Of a DNA stretch of 64,000 nt, positions 53,801 to 64,000 are shown one piece after another. This DNA is from Paraphoma chrysanthemicola (taxonomy: Eukaryota; Ascomycota; Dothideomycetes; Pleosporales; Phaeosphaeriaceae). The notes beneath the pieces are model-generated. The model was given only the letters and a program-made list of their open reading frames with translations. It was not told the origin of the DNA and searched no databases. The number at the start of each line of letters is the position of its first letter. Within the stretch, counting starts at the first letter, position 1. The stretch is taken from the NCBI GenBank assembly GCA_020744225.1, contig JAGMWG010000009.1:1717810-1781809 (forward strand). The letters run 5' to 3'. A program made the translations under genes and the position numbers.

Positions 53801-55800
53801 ATAAGAGTTAAGGTTTATAGTTTAAGAGAAAGAGTTAGTAGAGTAAGAGTGCTCCGTACAGAGCAACATAGAGTTAGCAGGAGTACCCCGCGAAAGAGGT
53901 TAAGAGAGAAGTAGTTGCCTACTGTGCCTCGTACGTAGCAACACGAGGTTAGCAGGAGTACTCTACGAGGAAGCCCTATATATATTATACGAACAAAGAA
54001 ACTGTATTTATTTGCTTTCTTATACAAACTTTTAGCGCTTGTATAGACACTTAAGTGCATTTGTTTAAATCTTTAAAGCTAATTTGTTTGCACTTCTTGT
54101 AGTTAGAAAAGAATATAACTTAGTAAATACGTGCAGTACACTTACAGTAATAGAACATATTACTTTAAGTCTATTTCTTTAGATAACACGTAAGAGATTT
54201 GCGCAATAAAGTGTAGTTATAGTAGTTATAATAAAGAAGAGCAGTCTAAGCTCTACGTATTAATAAGAAGTTACTCTTCTTATTACTAGCTGCCTGCTTT
54301 GTGTACATCTTCTTCTTATTATACTCTATTACTGTAAGGTAAACTATTTAAGTAGAGTAAGCTAGCGTAGAGAATAAGCACCTTACGTGCTCTACTAAGT
54401 TACTTAAACTTAAGTTAAGGTAAGCTACTTCTCGTCTTTACTGTCTTGTACCTTCTCTACTTTATACGTAATAGCTAGAGCTTCTACTTCTATGTATAGA
54501 GCCTCTATATTTCTAAGTAAGCTGCCTACTATATACTTAGAGCCTAGCTACGTATCTAGTGCTGTACTAGTAGTATATACTTCTAAGTTAATCTACTTTA
54601 TAAGCTTAAGCTAGATGCGTAGCTCTTCTATACGCAGCGTTTACTCTACTTATACATTTAGTATAATATTATATAGAATTAAGTAAAGAACACTCTAGTC
54701 TAGAACGTTAGCTACTTTATAGAATTAACTTACTTAATATAGACGCTTTTAAAACGCGTCTTATTCTCTCTTTATATAAGAGAAGTACACTAAGAGAAGA
54801 AGAGCTTCTATAACCTCTAATTATACCTTACCTTCTCTATATCTATTATAAGTATAGTTGTTATTTTTCTCTAGATTCTTAGATCTAATCTTAGTTAACT
54901 TGTTTTCGTACGCGCATTCTAGAAAAGCTATAGCCTAATAATATTAAATATACACTATAGTAAGCTAGCCTTTGTAGTAACTAACGTAGTTCTATATATA
55001 TTAGAAAGTATTATCTACTAAACTAGCTTAAGATACCTCTTATAAGATTACTATAGTATTAGTTTAGAAAGATTTAGGAAAATAACTACTACTTAGAAAT
55101 AGAGTTCTCTAGAACTACTACAATTACAGGAAGTAGGCAGTATAATTTAGTGCTTCTTAGTTACTAAGAGTATACGCTTTCTTAACTATAGTAGTAGTAG
55201 TAGTATAAGGTAACTTTACAGAGATATAGAAATTCTTATAGCCTTACTGAGAGGAGGCTAACTATTAGGCCTTACTGAGAGGAGGCTAACTATTAGGCCT
55301 GTTATATGCCGAAATTAGCTAGCGCTACTGTTACGCTAAGCGAAAGCAGCAAAAAAACGTACGCGATTGCTTATATGCAAAAGGTTCGTTAATGTTAGTA
55401 AGATTGCTTTAAAATGTATAAGAAAGTTGTTCGCAGTAGTTACTATAGTAGAGTAATTGCTTTATATATTTAAATAACTGTTGTAGTTGCAGCTAGATTA
55501 GTTACGTTAAGTTTTATAAAGGTTAGTAAAGTTCTGCCGTAAACGCAGATTACGCAGCTCTATTATAACGGTTACATTTTAGCAGAGTAATAACAAAACT
55601 TATATCTAGAAAAGGAGTAGCAGCAGCTTTATTTAAATTTAGCGCTTGCTTAGTATAGTCTAAGGCTATTTTTATATGAAATTATTAACTACAGAGAAAA
55701 TATAGAAGGTTGCTTTAAGGTATAGCTTGCGGCACTAAGCACTACCTGTTTGCAGAATTTACTAAGACGATAGAAGATACGTAGTAATGCAAGTACTCTT
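53801..55800. repeat. AT-rich RIP-mutated region between copies B and D
   Basis: CpA/TpG are scarce and stops are dense in all frames. A segment with GTTAGCAGGAGTA occurs twice (near 53875 and 53952). A 28-bp stretch, gccttactgagaggaggcta plus ctattag, is tandemly doubled around 55232-55297. I could not assign the sequence to a transposon family. Confidence 0.75.
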
Positions 55801-57055
55801 ACTGTAGATAATGTAGAAAAGTACTTCTATTATCTACACGAGTATGTGGTGCTTATCTGTCTAAAACACACGATAGGTATACAGAATCTTAATTTATATC
55901 TTTGTGACTACTACGCTGTAGTAGCTAAAGAGTGGAGAGTAATTGTTAAGTAGTACAGCTAGACTATAATTGAAAAAGCTAATTAGGTGTGCTTGCTGTT
56001 ACTAATAGAGCAGCCGATTTAAGAGCTTAGAAAGCTGCTGAGTAAGTATTAATGCACTGATGCAGACTGCGATTATATTTCTATTAACAAAGTTGGCTTC
56101 TAGATATACTGTAGAAAGTATTATAAGCTGCGATGAATAGGTAATACAAGTGAGTTCTACACAGAAGTTAAGGTGTAGACGTTCTTCTAGACTAGTAGGC
56201 TGCAGTGATACTTTGTAGTTAATAAAGCTGATAATAAGAATGAGCTGTCTGCTGTAGTTAAGGTGCGAGATAAGGTGAACAAGCTACTTACTAGTTAGAG
56301 TGAGACGAAGTAGTTAGAGGAAGAAAAGGCGTAGGTTATAGACGCGGAGGCAGTAAAGACAGATAGAACTAGCTAGTTTAAGCAGACTAGGTAGCTAGAG
56401 TATCTTGTAAAACAGAACTGAATGCATCTTGTGTATTAGATTTGACTGCCTAACGTAAACGAGGTAAAGCTAAAGTAAGCTGCTAAGCTAACGGAGCTGC
56501 TAGTTAAAAGAAGCGTTAAGAGCTTGTTAATACTTGTACACGAGACGCGACGATAGCTAAAGAGTGTAAAATAATACGAGGTTAATTAGTGGCTGATTGC
56601 TTAACTGTAGAACCTAGAGAGTTAAGCTTAGTATGTGAGCTATATAGTTAAGTTTGTCTGCTACTTTCTTTGTATTATCGTAGACGAGGAGAGTAGGATT
56701 ACGCAGATAAGAGCTTATTGAGATAATGATATTGATAGCGATAGCGTTACTACTAATAGTAGTGAGGAGAGCAATAGTACGGGTTTGATTTCTAGACGTA
56801 AGGGTAATAGTAATAGCGACAGTGAGTGCAACAGTATTAGGCGTTGCTAACAACGTTAAGGTTACGTAAAAGCGGTAGATATAATAAAGGATATACGTAA
56901 GCTCTTCTGCTAGACTAAGGTATAGAAGCAACTAGCTATACGGCTATAGGTTGCTCTAGATGGAGAAGATACAGATGCTTAGACAGAGGCACTGCTTGAG
57001 GCGCTAGTGTCGTTTATCTTTAAGCCTAACTAATATGAGGCAGAGTTTTAGGCCT
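55801..57055 (+). pseudogene. Copy D: RIP-erased ghost of an OrsD/telomere-linked helicase N-terminus
   Basis: One + frame, dense with stops, can be aligned to copy C. VEKYFYYLHEYVVLICLKHT then GIQNLNLYLCDYY corresponds to CFLEEFGVLVCKQHHTGVVN of copy C and its LNRHLREQH, with His changed to Tyr as RIP would do. VKV-x-TFF-x-TSRLQ-x-YFVVN corresponds to VKVQTFFSSGGLQKYFIVN. Then FKQTR-x-LEYL, a LPNVNEVKLK block and LVKRSVKSLL correspond to FTRTKWLPFL, LPNRNEAKLR and LIKQSIRGLA. Nothing helicase-like follows before copy C starts, so the back half is lost. Confidence 0.75.
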
Positions 57056-57241
57056 AATTTTCGCCAAATATCGCTTAACGTTAGGGTTTCCCACTTTTCG
57101 CACGGCAATTCTAAGGCCCGAAACCCACTTCATCAACCCCCCGAAACCCAAGAACTTCTAACTATTATCCATTAATATTTGGTACAGATTTATCTTAAAA
57201 TTACATGCACAATCAATCTCTAGAGTTGCAGCACATCAGTC

Positions 57242-60200
57242 TTGTATTACGTCGTTGAAATCACTGCTGCAGACACAGAGGACGTTAGAATAGAGAACCC
57301 CGTCTAGGACAGCCGAGCAGCTGTCGCGCAAGCTAAGCAGCAAATCAACAACAGCGCACGTTGCGCAAACGACCAACAATAGCCGCAGAAAATTACTAGA
57401 GAGAACTGCGACACTGTTATCTGCTTTCTTGAAGAATTTGGCGTTCTTGTGTGCAAACAGCACCATACAGGAGTCGTCAATCTTAACAGGCACTTACGAG
57501 AACAGCATGGAACCCCCATTACACAGCGACAACAAGTACTAGAGCACTTTGCACAATTTTCTGTTGTCAATCCAAGTACAGTCGAACTGCCAGAGGAGCC
57601 CGCAGCGCTCATTCCCGAACTCAGGGCGCCGTTAAGCGGTATGCAGTGCAGAGCGTGCAGCTTCATCACAGTCAGCACGAGCAGCATAAAGACACACTAC
57701 AGAAAATTGCACCAACTTTCTTAGACAGGGGATAAAAGCGCATTGTATTCAACTGTGAAAGTTCAGACGTTTTTCAGCAGCGGGGGGTTGCAGAAATATT
57801 TTATTGTTAATTTAGGTGCTGAAAACAATGTTGAGAATTCCGAAAGATTAAAACCAAACCAGGTTGCTCAGCAGCAGCTTAGCAATTATCAAAAAGTGCG
57901 AAAACAGATTGACAACGACATGCAAGTAATAGAAGAGGCAGCAAAGACTGATAAAACTGGCTGGTTCACGAGAACAAAGTGGTTGCCGTTTCTGAAAGGC
58001 CGCAATCTCGCTCATCTGGGCTACGCAGCCCGCTTACCCAATCGCAACGAGGCAAAGCTACGTCTTGCTGCTGAGCTAACAGAAAAATTAATTAAGCAGA
58101 GTATAAGAGGGCTAGCGACACTTCCAGATAAGACACGGCAATAGCTCAAAAGTGCAAAGCAGACAGAGGTTGATGTACGTCCGTTAGCGCGAATGCAGAA
58201 CCCCGAGAGTCAGGCAACGTACACTAGCTACATGGTCCGATTTGTGTGCTTCTATCTCCGCATCATCGCCGACAAAGAGCGTCGAGTAGATGAATTTTTA
58301 TCACAAGAGTCTCAGCTTATTAACAGCAGTAATGAGGAAAGCAGCAAGGATAGCAGCACGGAGAGCGAGTGCAACGACAGTAGCAAGGACAATAACACTA
58401 GAAGCTCCGACAACGACAGCATTGCGCCACCACGCACACCGCGCAAGAATACGCAAGTTAACAAACTAAAAGACGCGCAGAAGCTGTTTACGTAGAAGAG
58501 CGATCAGAAGGCGCTAGCAATGCAGCTCTGGCTAACGCTAGACGACAGCAACGCGACCGCTCAGACGAGCGCTCTGCTTAACTCGCTAACTTCATTTATT
58601 CTTACGGAGTATAGTAATAACGCGATATCGACTAGTCTAGTGCAGTATCTCACCGTGCTAGGCATAGACACGCAGACGAACCGCTTGCGCACAGCAAAGA
58701 ATTACTCGTACATGCTAGCTAGCGTTGTGTACTGTACCCAGGTGCTAGCTGTTAAAAAGTTGCTTCCAGCAGCTAAACGTAAAGATCAGACAGAGAAAGA
58801 TCGCGATCAATTCTTAGATATACGCAAGAAGTATCTAGCAGACGGCTCGTACAGTTCGATGAGTGCAATGCTTAGTCTGCTAGCATACAGCAAGCACGCA
58901 GCGATAAACAAAGAGAACGCTAGCAACACTTCTTAGTCGCCCGACAAGAAGACTTTCTATCTTAACAGTCAGCCAATCGAGGTTCAACGCTTCTGCAAGA
59001 TAGCACAGAGCATAGAGGCTGAGTTAGTAGAGCGATTCTAGCAGCTGTGCTAGGTCAACAATGTTGCTAACCGCTTTACAATTAATCTAGAGCAGATTAC
59101 AGACGACGTTACGTTCACAACGCAGGGCAAGTCTTTTGTAACAACTGCTAGCAACGGTCTGTCTAAAGAGTTAGCTTAGATGCTAAAGCAGGCGCAAAGT
59201 ACAGAGGGCAGCATGCGACTGCAGACTTCTAACAGCCAGTAGAGAAGGAAAAAGGTGCGAGAGTATCTGCGCAAGCTAGACCGTTTCAAGGAGCTCAAGC
59301 TGTGTTGCGTGCACGTTAAACAAGGTCAGCCAGCTCGAGAGTCTAAGATTACGACGACACGGCATCGCAACAGACTACTGCAGAACCGCAATTGGTATAT
59401 CATCGCTAGTATAATGGTATCAGTAGTTCGCTACTACAAGTCGCAGTCTCAGTTTGACGCGCCAAAGGTAGTGCCGCGCTTTCTGCCGCCGCGGTTAGGA
59501 CAGATTATGGCGCTCTACTTGAGTTACTTGCAGCCGTTTGAAGAGTATCTTGTAGTGCAGGTCTTGGGTAGTAGGGTGCACGACTACATCTAGGGCGACG
59601 GGCAGGGGGCATGAAGCACCGACCGACTTACAAGGGTGCTGGAGCGCGAGACAGGCAAGCGGCTCGGTGTTAAGCTACATACGCTGGGGTACCGTCACAC
59701 TGCTGTTGGCATTGGCCGGGTCAAAGTGGGCGAGTCATTTGGTCGGGGCTATCAAGACGAGGTGGGGGAGATGGATGAAGCAGAAGTGGACGAAGATCAG
59801 GAAGATCTTCTTGAGCTGCAGAACTCGCGGACAACGTTGATGGGCGTGGGCAACTACAGCGTGTCGATTGACATCGTGAAGCATCTCAGCACGCGGTCGA
59901 TCGATGCGTTCCGGGCACTCAGCACGGCGTGGCATCGCTTCTTAGGTGTGGATGGGCAGGCAGCTGAGCACGAAGCGCCGACGCGGCAACGGAAGAGAGC
60001 GATGCGGGAGAGCATGTCTGGGCTGGCGATTCTGCCGAAAGAGAAGGCGGTGCATGTAGAAGACACGCGGGTTACGGCGGTACAGCGAGCGCTACAGAAG
60101 GTGTTGGGCAAACAAGACGTTGGGTTTCGGTCGATGGAGCAGGAACAGGCACTGTACGCGGTGCTGGACAAGCAGACGCCGCTCGTGGTCGTGCTTCCGA

Positions 60201-61753
60201 CTGGGGGAGGGAAGAGCTTGCTGTTCACGCTGCCGGCTTGTGTGGAAGAGACGGGCGTGACGGTAGTTGTTGTGCCGTACCGGGCGTTGATTGAGGATCT
60301 GGTTGGCCGGATTCGCGATGCTGGAGTCGACTGTATGGAATGGAAGCATGGCGAAAGCAACCCGGCGTCCGTAGTGGTTGTCAGTGCGGATGTAGCGGGC
60401 GACATGACGAGCAACGGCAACTTCTTGGGTTATGCTCGGTTGCTAAAAGGCAAGGGGTTGCTGCAGCGGATTGTGGTCGACGAGTGTCATCTGGTGCTGA
60501 CGGCACGGCACTGGCGAGAGAATCTGCTCAAGGTCAAGAATCTGCGACTGCTTGGGTGTCCGATGGTGCTATTGACGGCAACGCTGCCGCCGTTGCAGGA
60601 GGGCGAGCTGGAGGCAAGCATGCTTGTGAAGAATGCAACGTACATCCGGGCCAGTACAGTAAGGCCGAACGCTCGATACTTTGTATCGTGGTGTCAACGC
60701 AAGGCGCTAGAGAATACAGCGCTGTGGATGTGCGAGCGATGGGCTGCAAGGCTGCGGCGGACGGGACAGAAGGGGGTTGTGTATTGTCTCAGCAAGGCGC
60801 AGAGCGAGCGGATGGCAGAAGCGCTGGGGTGTGCATACTATCACGCGGGCATGGACGCTGACGAGCGGGCTGATCGACTGCAAGAGTGGGTAGAGCATGG
60901 TGGGTTGATTGTAGCTACGTCGGCGCTTGGAACGGGGGTGGACTACGCGGGGATTGTGTACATCTTGCACGTTGGGATGCCGTGGAGCATTACCGACTTC
61001 GCTCAGGCAAGTGGACGTGGAGGACGAGGCGGAGAGGAGGTCGATGTGGTAGTGGTGCTTGAGCAGGGGGAGGTTGAGAAGAGGATGGAGCGAGAGAGCG
61101 ATGACATAGAGGTGGTGGCAATGGGGCAGTTTCTGGTTGGGAGCGGGTGCCGACGGGAGCTGATGAGCTCGTATATGGATGTGAAGGGGGTCGGGTGTCG
61201 AGAGATAGAGGCAGTCCGTTGCGATCGATGTGGGGAGGGGGAAGATGCTTGGTTGGAGGAGCAGGAGAATTGGGCTCGCGAATGGGCTACGGTAGAGGAG
61301 GCGTTTAGTGAGCTGCGGAATGGATGTGCAATCTGCTGGATAGTGGGACAGGAGCATGCAGCGAGACAGGAGGATGAATGGAAGAAGCATAGGACGATGC
61401 AATGCACGGCGTGGGAGCACGCAACAGGGGCGGGAGCGGATGAGTTCCGGAAGAAGATGGTGGACCGGACGGTGAAGAATAATTGTCGGCGGTGCTGGGT
61501 GAGTCAGAAGTACTGCGCAACGGGGGAGGGGATGGACAAGCGGTGTCAGTGGGCGAATGTGGTAGTGCCGCTGGCGTACGCAGCGCGTCTGACTCGGAGG
61601 GGCATTGCGACAATGGGAGATTGCGGATTTGGGGAGATAGGAGACGATGCATACGCTGGATGGTTAGGGAAGAGGCATAGGGAGGAGGTATGGGGACAGG
61701 TGTTTACGAACGCGATGGCGATGGCGATTCGGCTTATACTGCAATGCCGTTAG
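57242..61753 (+). pseudogene. Telomere-linked helicase copy C: stops in the OrsD/recombinase half, intact RecQ-type helicase half
   Basis: A single frame covers the whole span with no frameshift. About 12 in-frame stops, almost all TAG, lie between 57303 and 59614. From 59615 to 61753 it is open. OrsD fingers are VCKQHHTGVVNLNRHLREQH and MQCRACSFITVSTSSIKTHY. The recombinase-like region has GQPARESK, VRYYKS, GYRHTAVGIG, and an Arg in place of the final His, nine residues before Tyr (NSRTTLMGVGNYS). Helicase motifs are PTGGGKS, DECH, LLTATLPP, TSALGTGVDY and QASGRGGRGG, the last changed from the usual GRAGRDG. The C-terminus has a Cys-rich module. The intact part could yield a helicase only if translation starts inside, for example at the ATG at 59771. 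Confidence 0.85.
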
Positions 61754-62010
61754 GTAGGAGAGTATAGTAAGATGTGGTTAGGGTAAGAATACAAGAAATA
61801 GAGATGTGTCCGCTTACTTGTAGGGTAGGCGCAGAGATAAGAATTCAAAAATTGGCTACTCAGGTAAGGGGTTCAGGGTTATAAATAGAGAATACTCTGT
61901 ACTAGCAACAGTAGGACATGAAATAAGAAAAGAAGAAGAGTAAGCCCGCGCTAAGGCGTACAGTGTTATGAGAGATGTTTTATCTTTAATGTGTGATGTC
62001 TAACTGGTTA
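61754..62010. other. Downstream flank of copy C
   Basis: This is AT-leaning DNA without an open frame. It separates the last helicase copy from the short-repeat region. No further feature is visible. Confidence 0.4.
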
Positions 62011-62290
62011 GTTGTCTGATGTCGGTTGTCTGATGTCGGTTGTCTGATGTCGGTTGTCTGATGTCGGTTGTCTGATGTCGGTTGTCTGATGTCGGTTGTC
62101 TTTGTCTGATTTTCTGGTTCCGGGTGTCTGGTTCCGGGTGTCTGATTCCGGGTGTCTGATTTCCGATGTCTGATTTCTGATTTCTGATCTCTGATTTCTG
62201 ATTTCTGATTTCTGATTTTCGATTTTCGATTTTCGATTTTCGATTTTCGATTTTCAATTTTTGATTTTTGATTTCTGAGTTCTGATTTAT
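62011..62290 (+). repeat. Short tandem repeats: 14-bp GTTGTCTGATGTCG units, then TCTGATT/GATTTTC tracts
   Basis: Six and a half copies of a 14-bp unit cover 62011-62103. It then drifts through GTCTGGTTCCGG and TCTGATTTC to a GATTTTC microsatellite. The gradual change of one unit into the next suggests growth by slippage. An 85-codon frame on the minus strand is only the translated repeat. Confidence 0.9.
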
Positions 62291-62434
62291 GAGTTTTACT
62301 TAGAGGTAAATATCTGGGGTGGTAGAACAGCTGTTACAGAGAATAACAACACGTAAGAGAACTACGGAAAAATGAAGTATAAACCGCGCGAATTAGCAAG
62401 GTATTATAGGAAGAGCATATGAGGGTAGAGAAAA

Positions 62435-63930
62435 GACAGGGTAGGCGGCTGGGCCGTGATACAGAAGAAGAGGGTAAGAATTAGGGTGAGGGGTTTATAG
62501 ACAGGGTGGGCGGCTGGGCCGTGATACAGAAGAAGAGGGTAAGTATTAGGGTGAGGGGTTTAAAGACAGGGTGGGCGGCTGGGCCGTGATACAGAAGAAG
62601 AGGGTGAGTATTGGGGTGAGAGGTTTAAAGACGGGGTGGGCGGTTGGGCCGTGATATAGAAGAAGAGGGTGCAGGGTAAGGGTGAAGGGAAAGACGGGGT
62701 GGGCGGTTGGGCCGTGATATAGAAGAAGAGGGTGCAGGGTAAGGGTGAAGGGAAAGACGGGGTGGGCGGTTGGGCCGTGATATAGAAGAAGAGGGTGCAG
62801 GGTAAGGGCGAAGGGAAAGAAAGGGGTGGGCGGTTGGGCCGTGATACAGAAGAAGAGGGTGCAGGGTAAGGGTGAAGGGAAAGACGGGGTGGGCGGTTGG
62901 GCCGTGATACAGAAGAAGAGGGTGCAGGGTAAGGGTGAAGGGAAAGACGGGGTGGGCGGTTGGGCCGTGATACAGAAGAAGAGGGTGCAGGGTAAGGGTG
63001 AAGGGAAAGACGGGGTGGGCGGTTGGGCCGTGATATAGAAGAAGAGGGTGCAAGGTAAGGGCGAAGGGAAAGAAAGGGGTGGGTGGTTGGGCCGTGATAT
63101 AGAAGAAGAGGGTGCAGGGTAAGGGCGAAGGGAAAGAAAGGGGTGGGCGGTTGGGCCGTGATACAGAAGAAGAGGGTGCAAGGTAAGGGCGAAGGGAAAG
63201 AAAGGGGTGGGTGGTTGGGGCCGTGATATAGAAGAAGAGGGTGCAGGGTAAGGGTGAAGGGAAAGACGGGGTGGGCGGTTGGGCCGTGATATAGAAGAAG
63301 AGGGTGCAGGGTAAGGGTGAAGGGAAAGACGGGGTGGGCGGTTGGGCCGTGATATAGAAGAAGAGGGTGCAGGGTAAGGGCGAAGGGAAAGAAAGGGGTG
63401 GGCGGTTGGGCCGTGATACAGAAGAAGAGGGTGCAGGGTAAGGGTGAAGGGAAAGACGGGGTGGGCGGTTGGGCCGTGATATAGAAGAAGAGGGTGCAGG
63501 GTAAGGGCGAAGGGAAAGAAAGGGGTGGCGGTTGGGCCGTGTACAGAAGAAGAGGGTGCAGGGTAAGGGTGAAGGGAAGACGGGGTGGGCGGTTGGGCCG
63601 TGATACAGAAGAAGAGGGTGCAGGGTAAGGGTGAAGGGAAAGACGGGGTGGGCGGTTGGGCCGTGATACAGAAGAAGAGGGTGCAGGTAAGGGTGAAGGG
63701 AAAGACGGGGTGGGCGGTTGGGCCGTGATATAGAAGAAAGGGTGCAAGGTAAGGGCGAAGGGAAAGAAAGGGGTGGGTGGTTGGGCCGTGATATAGAAGA
63801 AGAGGTGCAGGGTAAGGGCGAAGGGAAAGAAAGGGGTGGGCGGTTGGGCCGTGATACAGAAGAAGAGGGTGCAAGGTAAGGGCGAAGGGAAAGAAAGGGG
63901 TGGTGGTTGGGCCGTGATATAGAGAAGAGG
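62435..63930 (+). repeat. Subtelomeric minisatellite, 63-65-bp unit, about 24 copies
   Basis: The unit is of the form GACGGGGTGGGCGGTTGGGC, CGTGATAYAGAAGAAGAGGG, TGCAGGGTAAGGGTGAAGGG, AAA. The first three copies, farthest from the telomere, are 65 bp and contain ATTAGGGTGAGGGGTTTA. The rest are mostly 63 bp, with single-base losses near the end. The + strand is G-rich in runs of three and four, like the telomere. Because 63 is a multiple of three, all frames stay open for hundreds of codons on both strands. These are not genes. Confidence 0.95.
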
Positions 63931-63933
63931 GTG

Positions 63934-64000
63934 GTTAGGGTTAGGGTTAGGTTAGGGTTAGGGTTAGGGTTTAGGTTAGGGTAGGTTAGGGTTAGGGTTA
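63934..64000 (+). repeat. Telomere, TTAGGG repeats
   Basis: About 11 TTAGGG units, some with a lost or added base, run to the end of the window with the G-rich strand 5'-to-3' outward. This is the right-hand chromosome terminus. It abuts the minisatellite directly. Confidence 0.97.

Noticed and set aside
48452..61753. Helicase genes considered as Helitrons
   Set aside because: The helicase motifs are RecQ/SF2 type (DECH, GRAGRDG) and no HUH replication-initiator motif is present.
62011..62290. CRISPR-like repeat array
   Set aside because: Units are contiguous with no spacers, drift into each other, and the genome is eukaryotic; they are slippage repeats.
62546..63874. Open frames of up to 442 codons on the minus strand, with Pro/His/Phe-rich repeats
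   Set aside because: They are translations of the 63-bp minisatellite, whose length is a multiple of three, and are not genes.

Overview
This window is the right-hand end of a filamentous ascomycete (Pezizomycotina) chromosome. The + strand ends in TTAGGG telomere repeats (63934-64000). Genes have short introns (48-63 nt) with GTRNGT donors and CTRAC-type branch points. Long AT-rich tracts are almost free of CpA/TpG and full of TAG/TAA/TGA, the footprint of repeat-induced point mutation (RIP). Gene content fits a Dothideomycete-like fungus, but the species cannot be named. No tRNA, rRNA or CRISPR was seen.

Layout. 1-7780 is a RIP graveyard with a recognisable hAT transposase C-terminus. 7.8-17.4 kb is ordinary subtelomeric DNA: a secreted epoxide-hydrolase-like enzyme, a SnoaL-like protein, a broken arrestin-fold gene and a secreted dienelactone-hydrolase-like enzyme. 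18.1-34.0 kb is a transposon nest. An old RIP-damaged Fot1/pogo element is cut into three pieces by two Ty3/gypsy chromoviruses, each with apparently identical LTRs and a perfect 5-bp target-site duplication (CTATA and ACGTC). Both encode gag and pol on the minus strand with pol in the -1 frame. Both also carry an extra gene on the opposite strand between the end of pol and the 3' LTR. In the first element that gene has three introns.

34.7-42.8 kb holds a peroxisomal-type dienoyl-CoA-reductase-like SDR divergent from a 4-coumarate-CoA-ligase-like enzyme, a wrecked PNP/UDP-phosphorylase (NLR-type) fragment, and a DUF6594 membrane protein. Several of these genes were rebuilt here across introns.

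43.2-61.8 kb is a head-to-tail family of large OrsD/telomere-linked-helicase genes, all pointing at the telomere. Copy A has no helicase and two in-frame stops. Copy B has a RecQ-type helicase and one frameshift. Copy D is a ghost erased by RIP. Copy C has about a dozen stops in its first half and an intact helicase half. Between the OrsD fingers and the helicase, A, B and C share an R...K...R(H)...(H)-x8-Y pattern with the spacing of a tyrosine recombinase active site. If real, these are zinc-finger/tyrosine-recombinase/helicase fusions, which would make the telomere-linked helicases look like mobile elements. The end of the window is a ladder of short repeats, a 63-65-bp G-rich minisatellite of about 24 copies, and the telomere.
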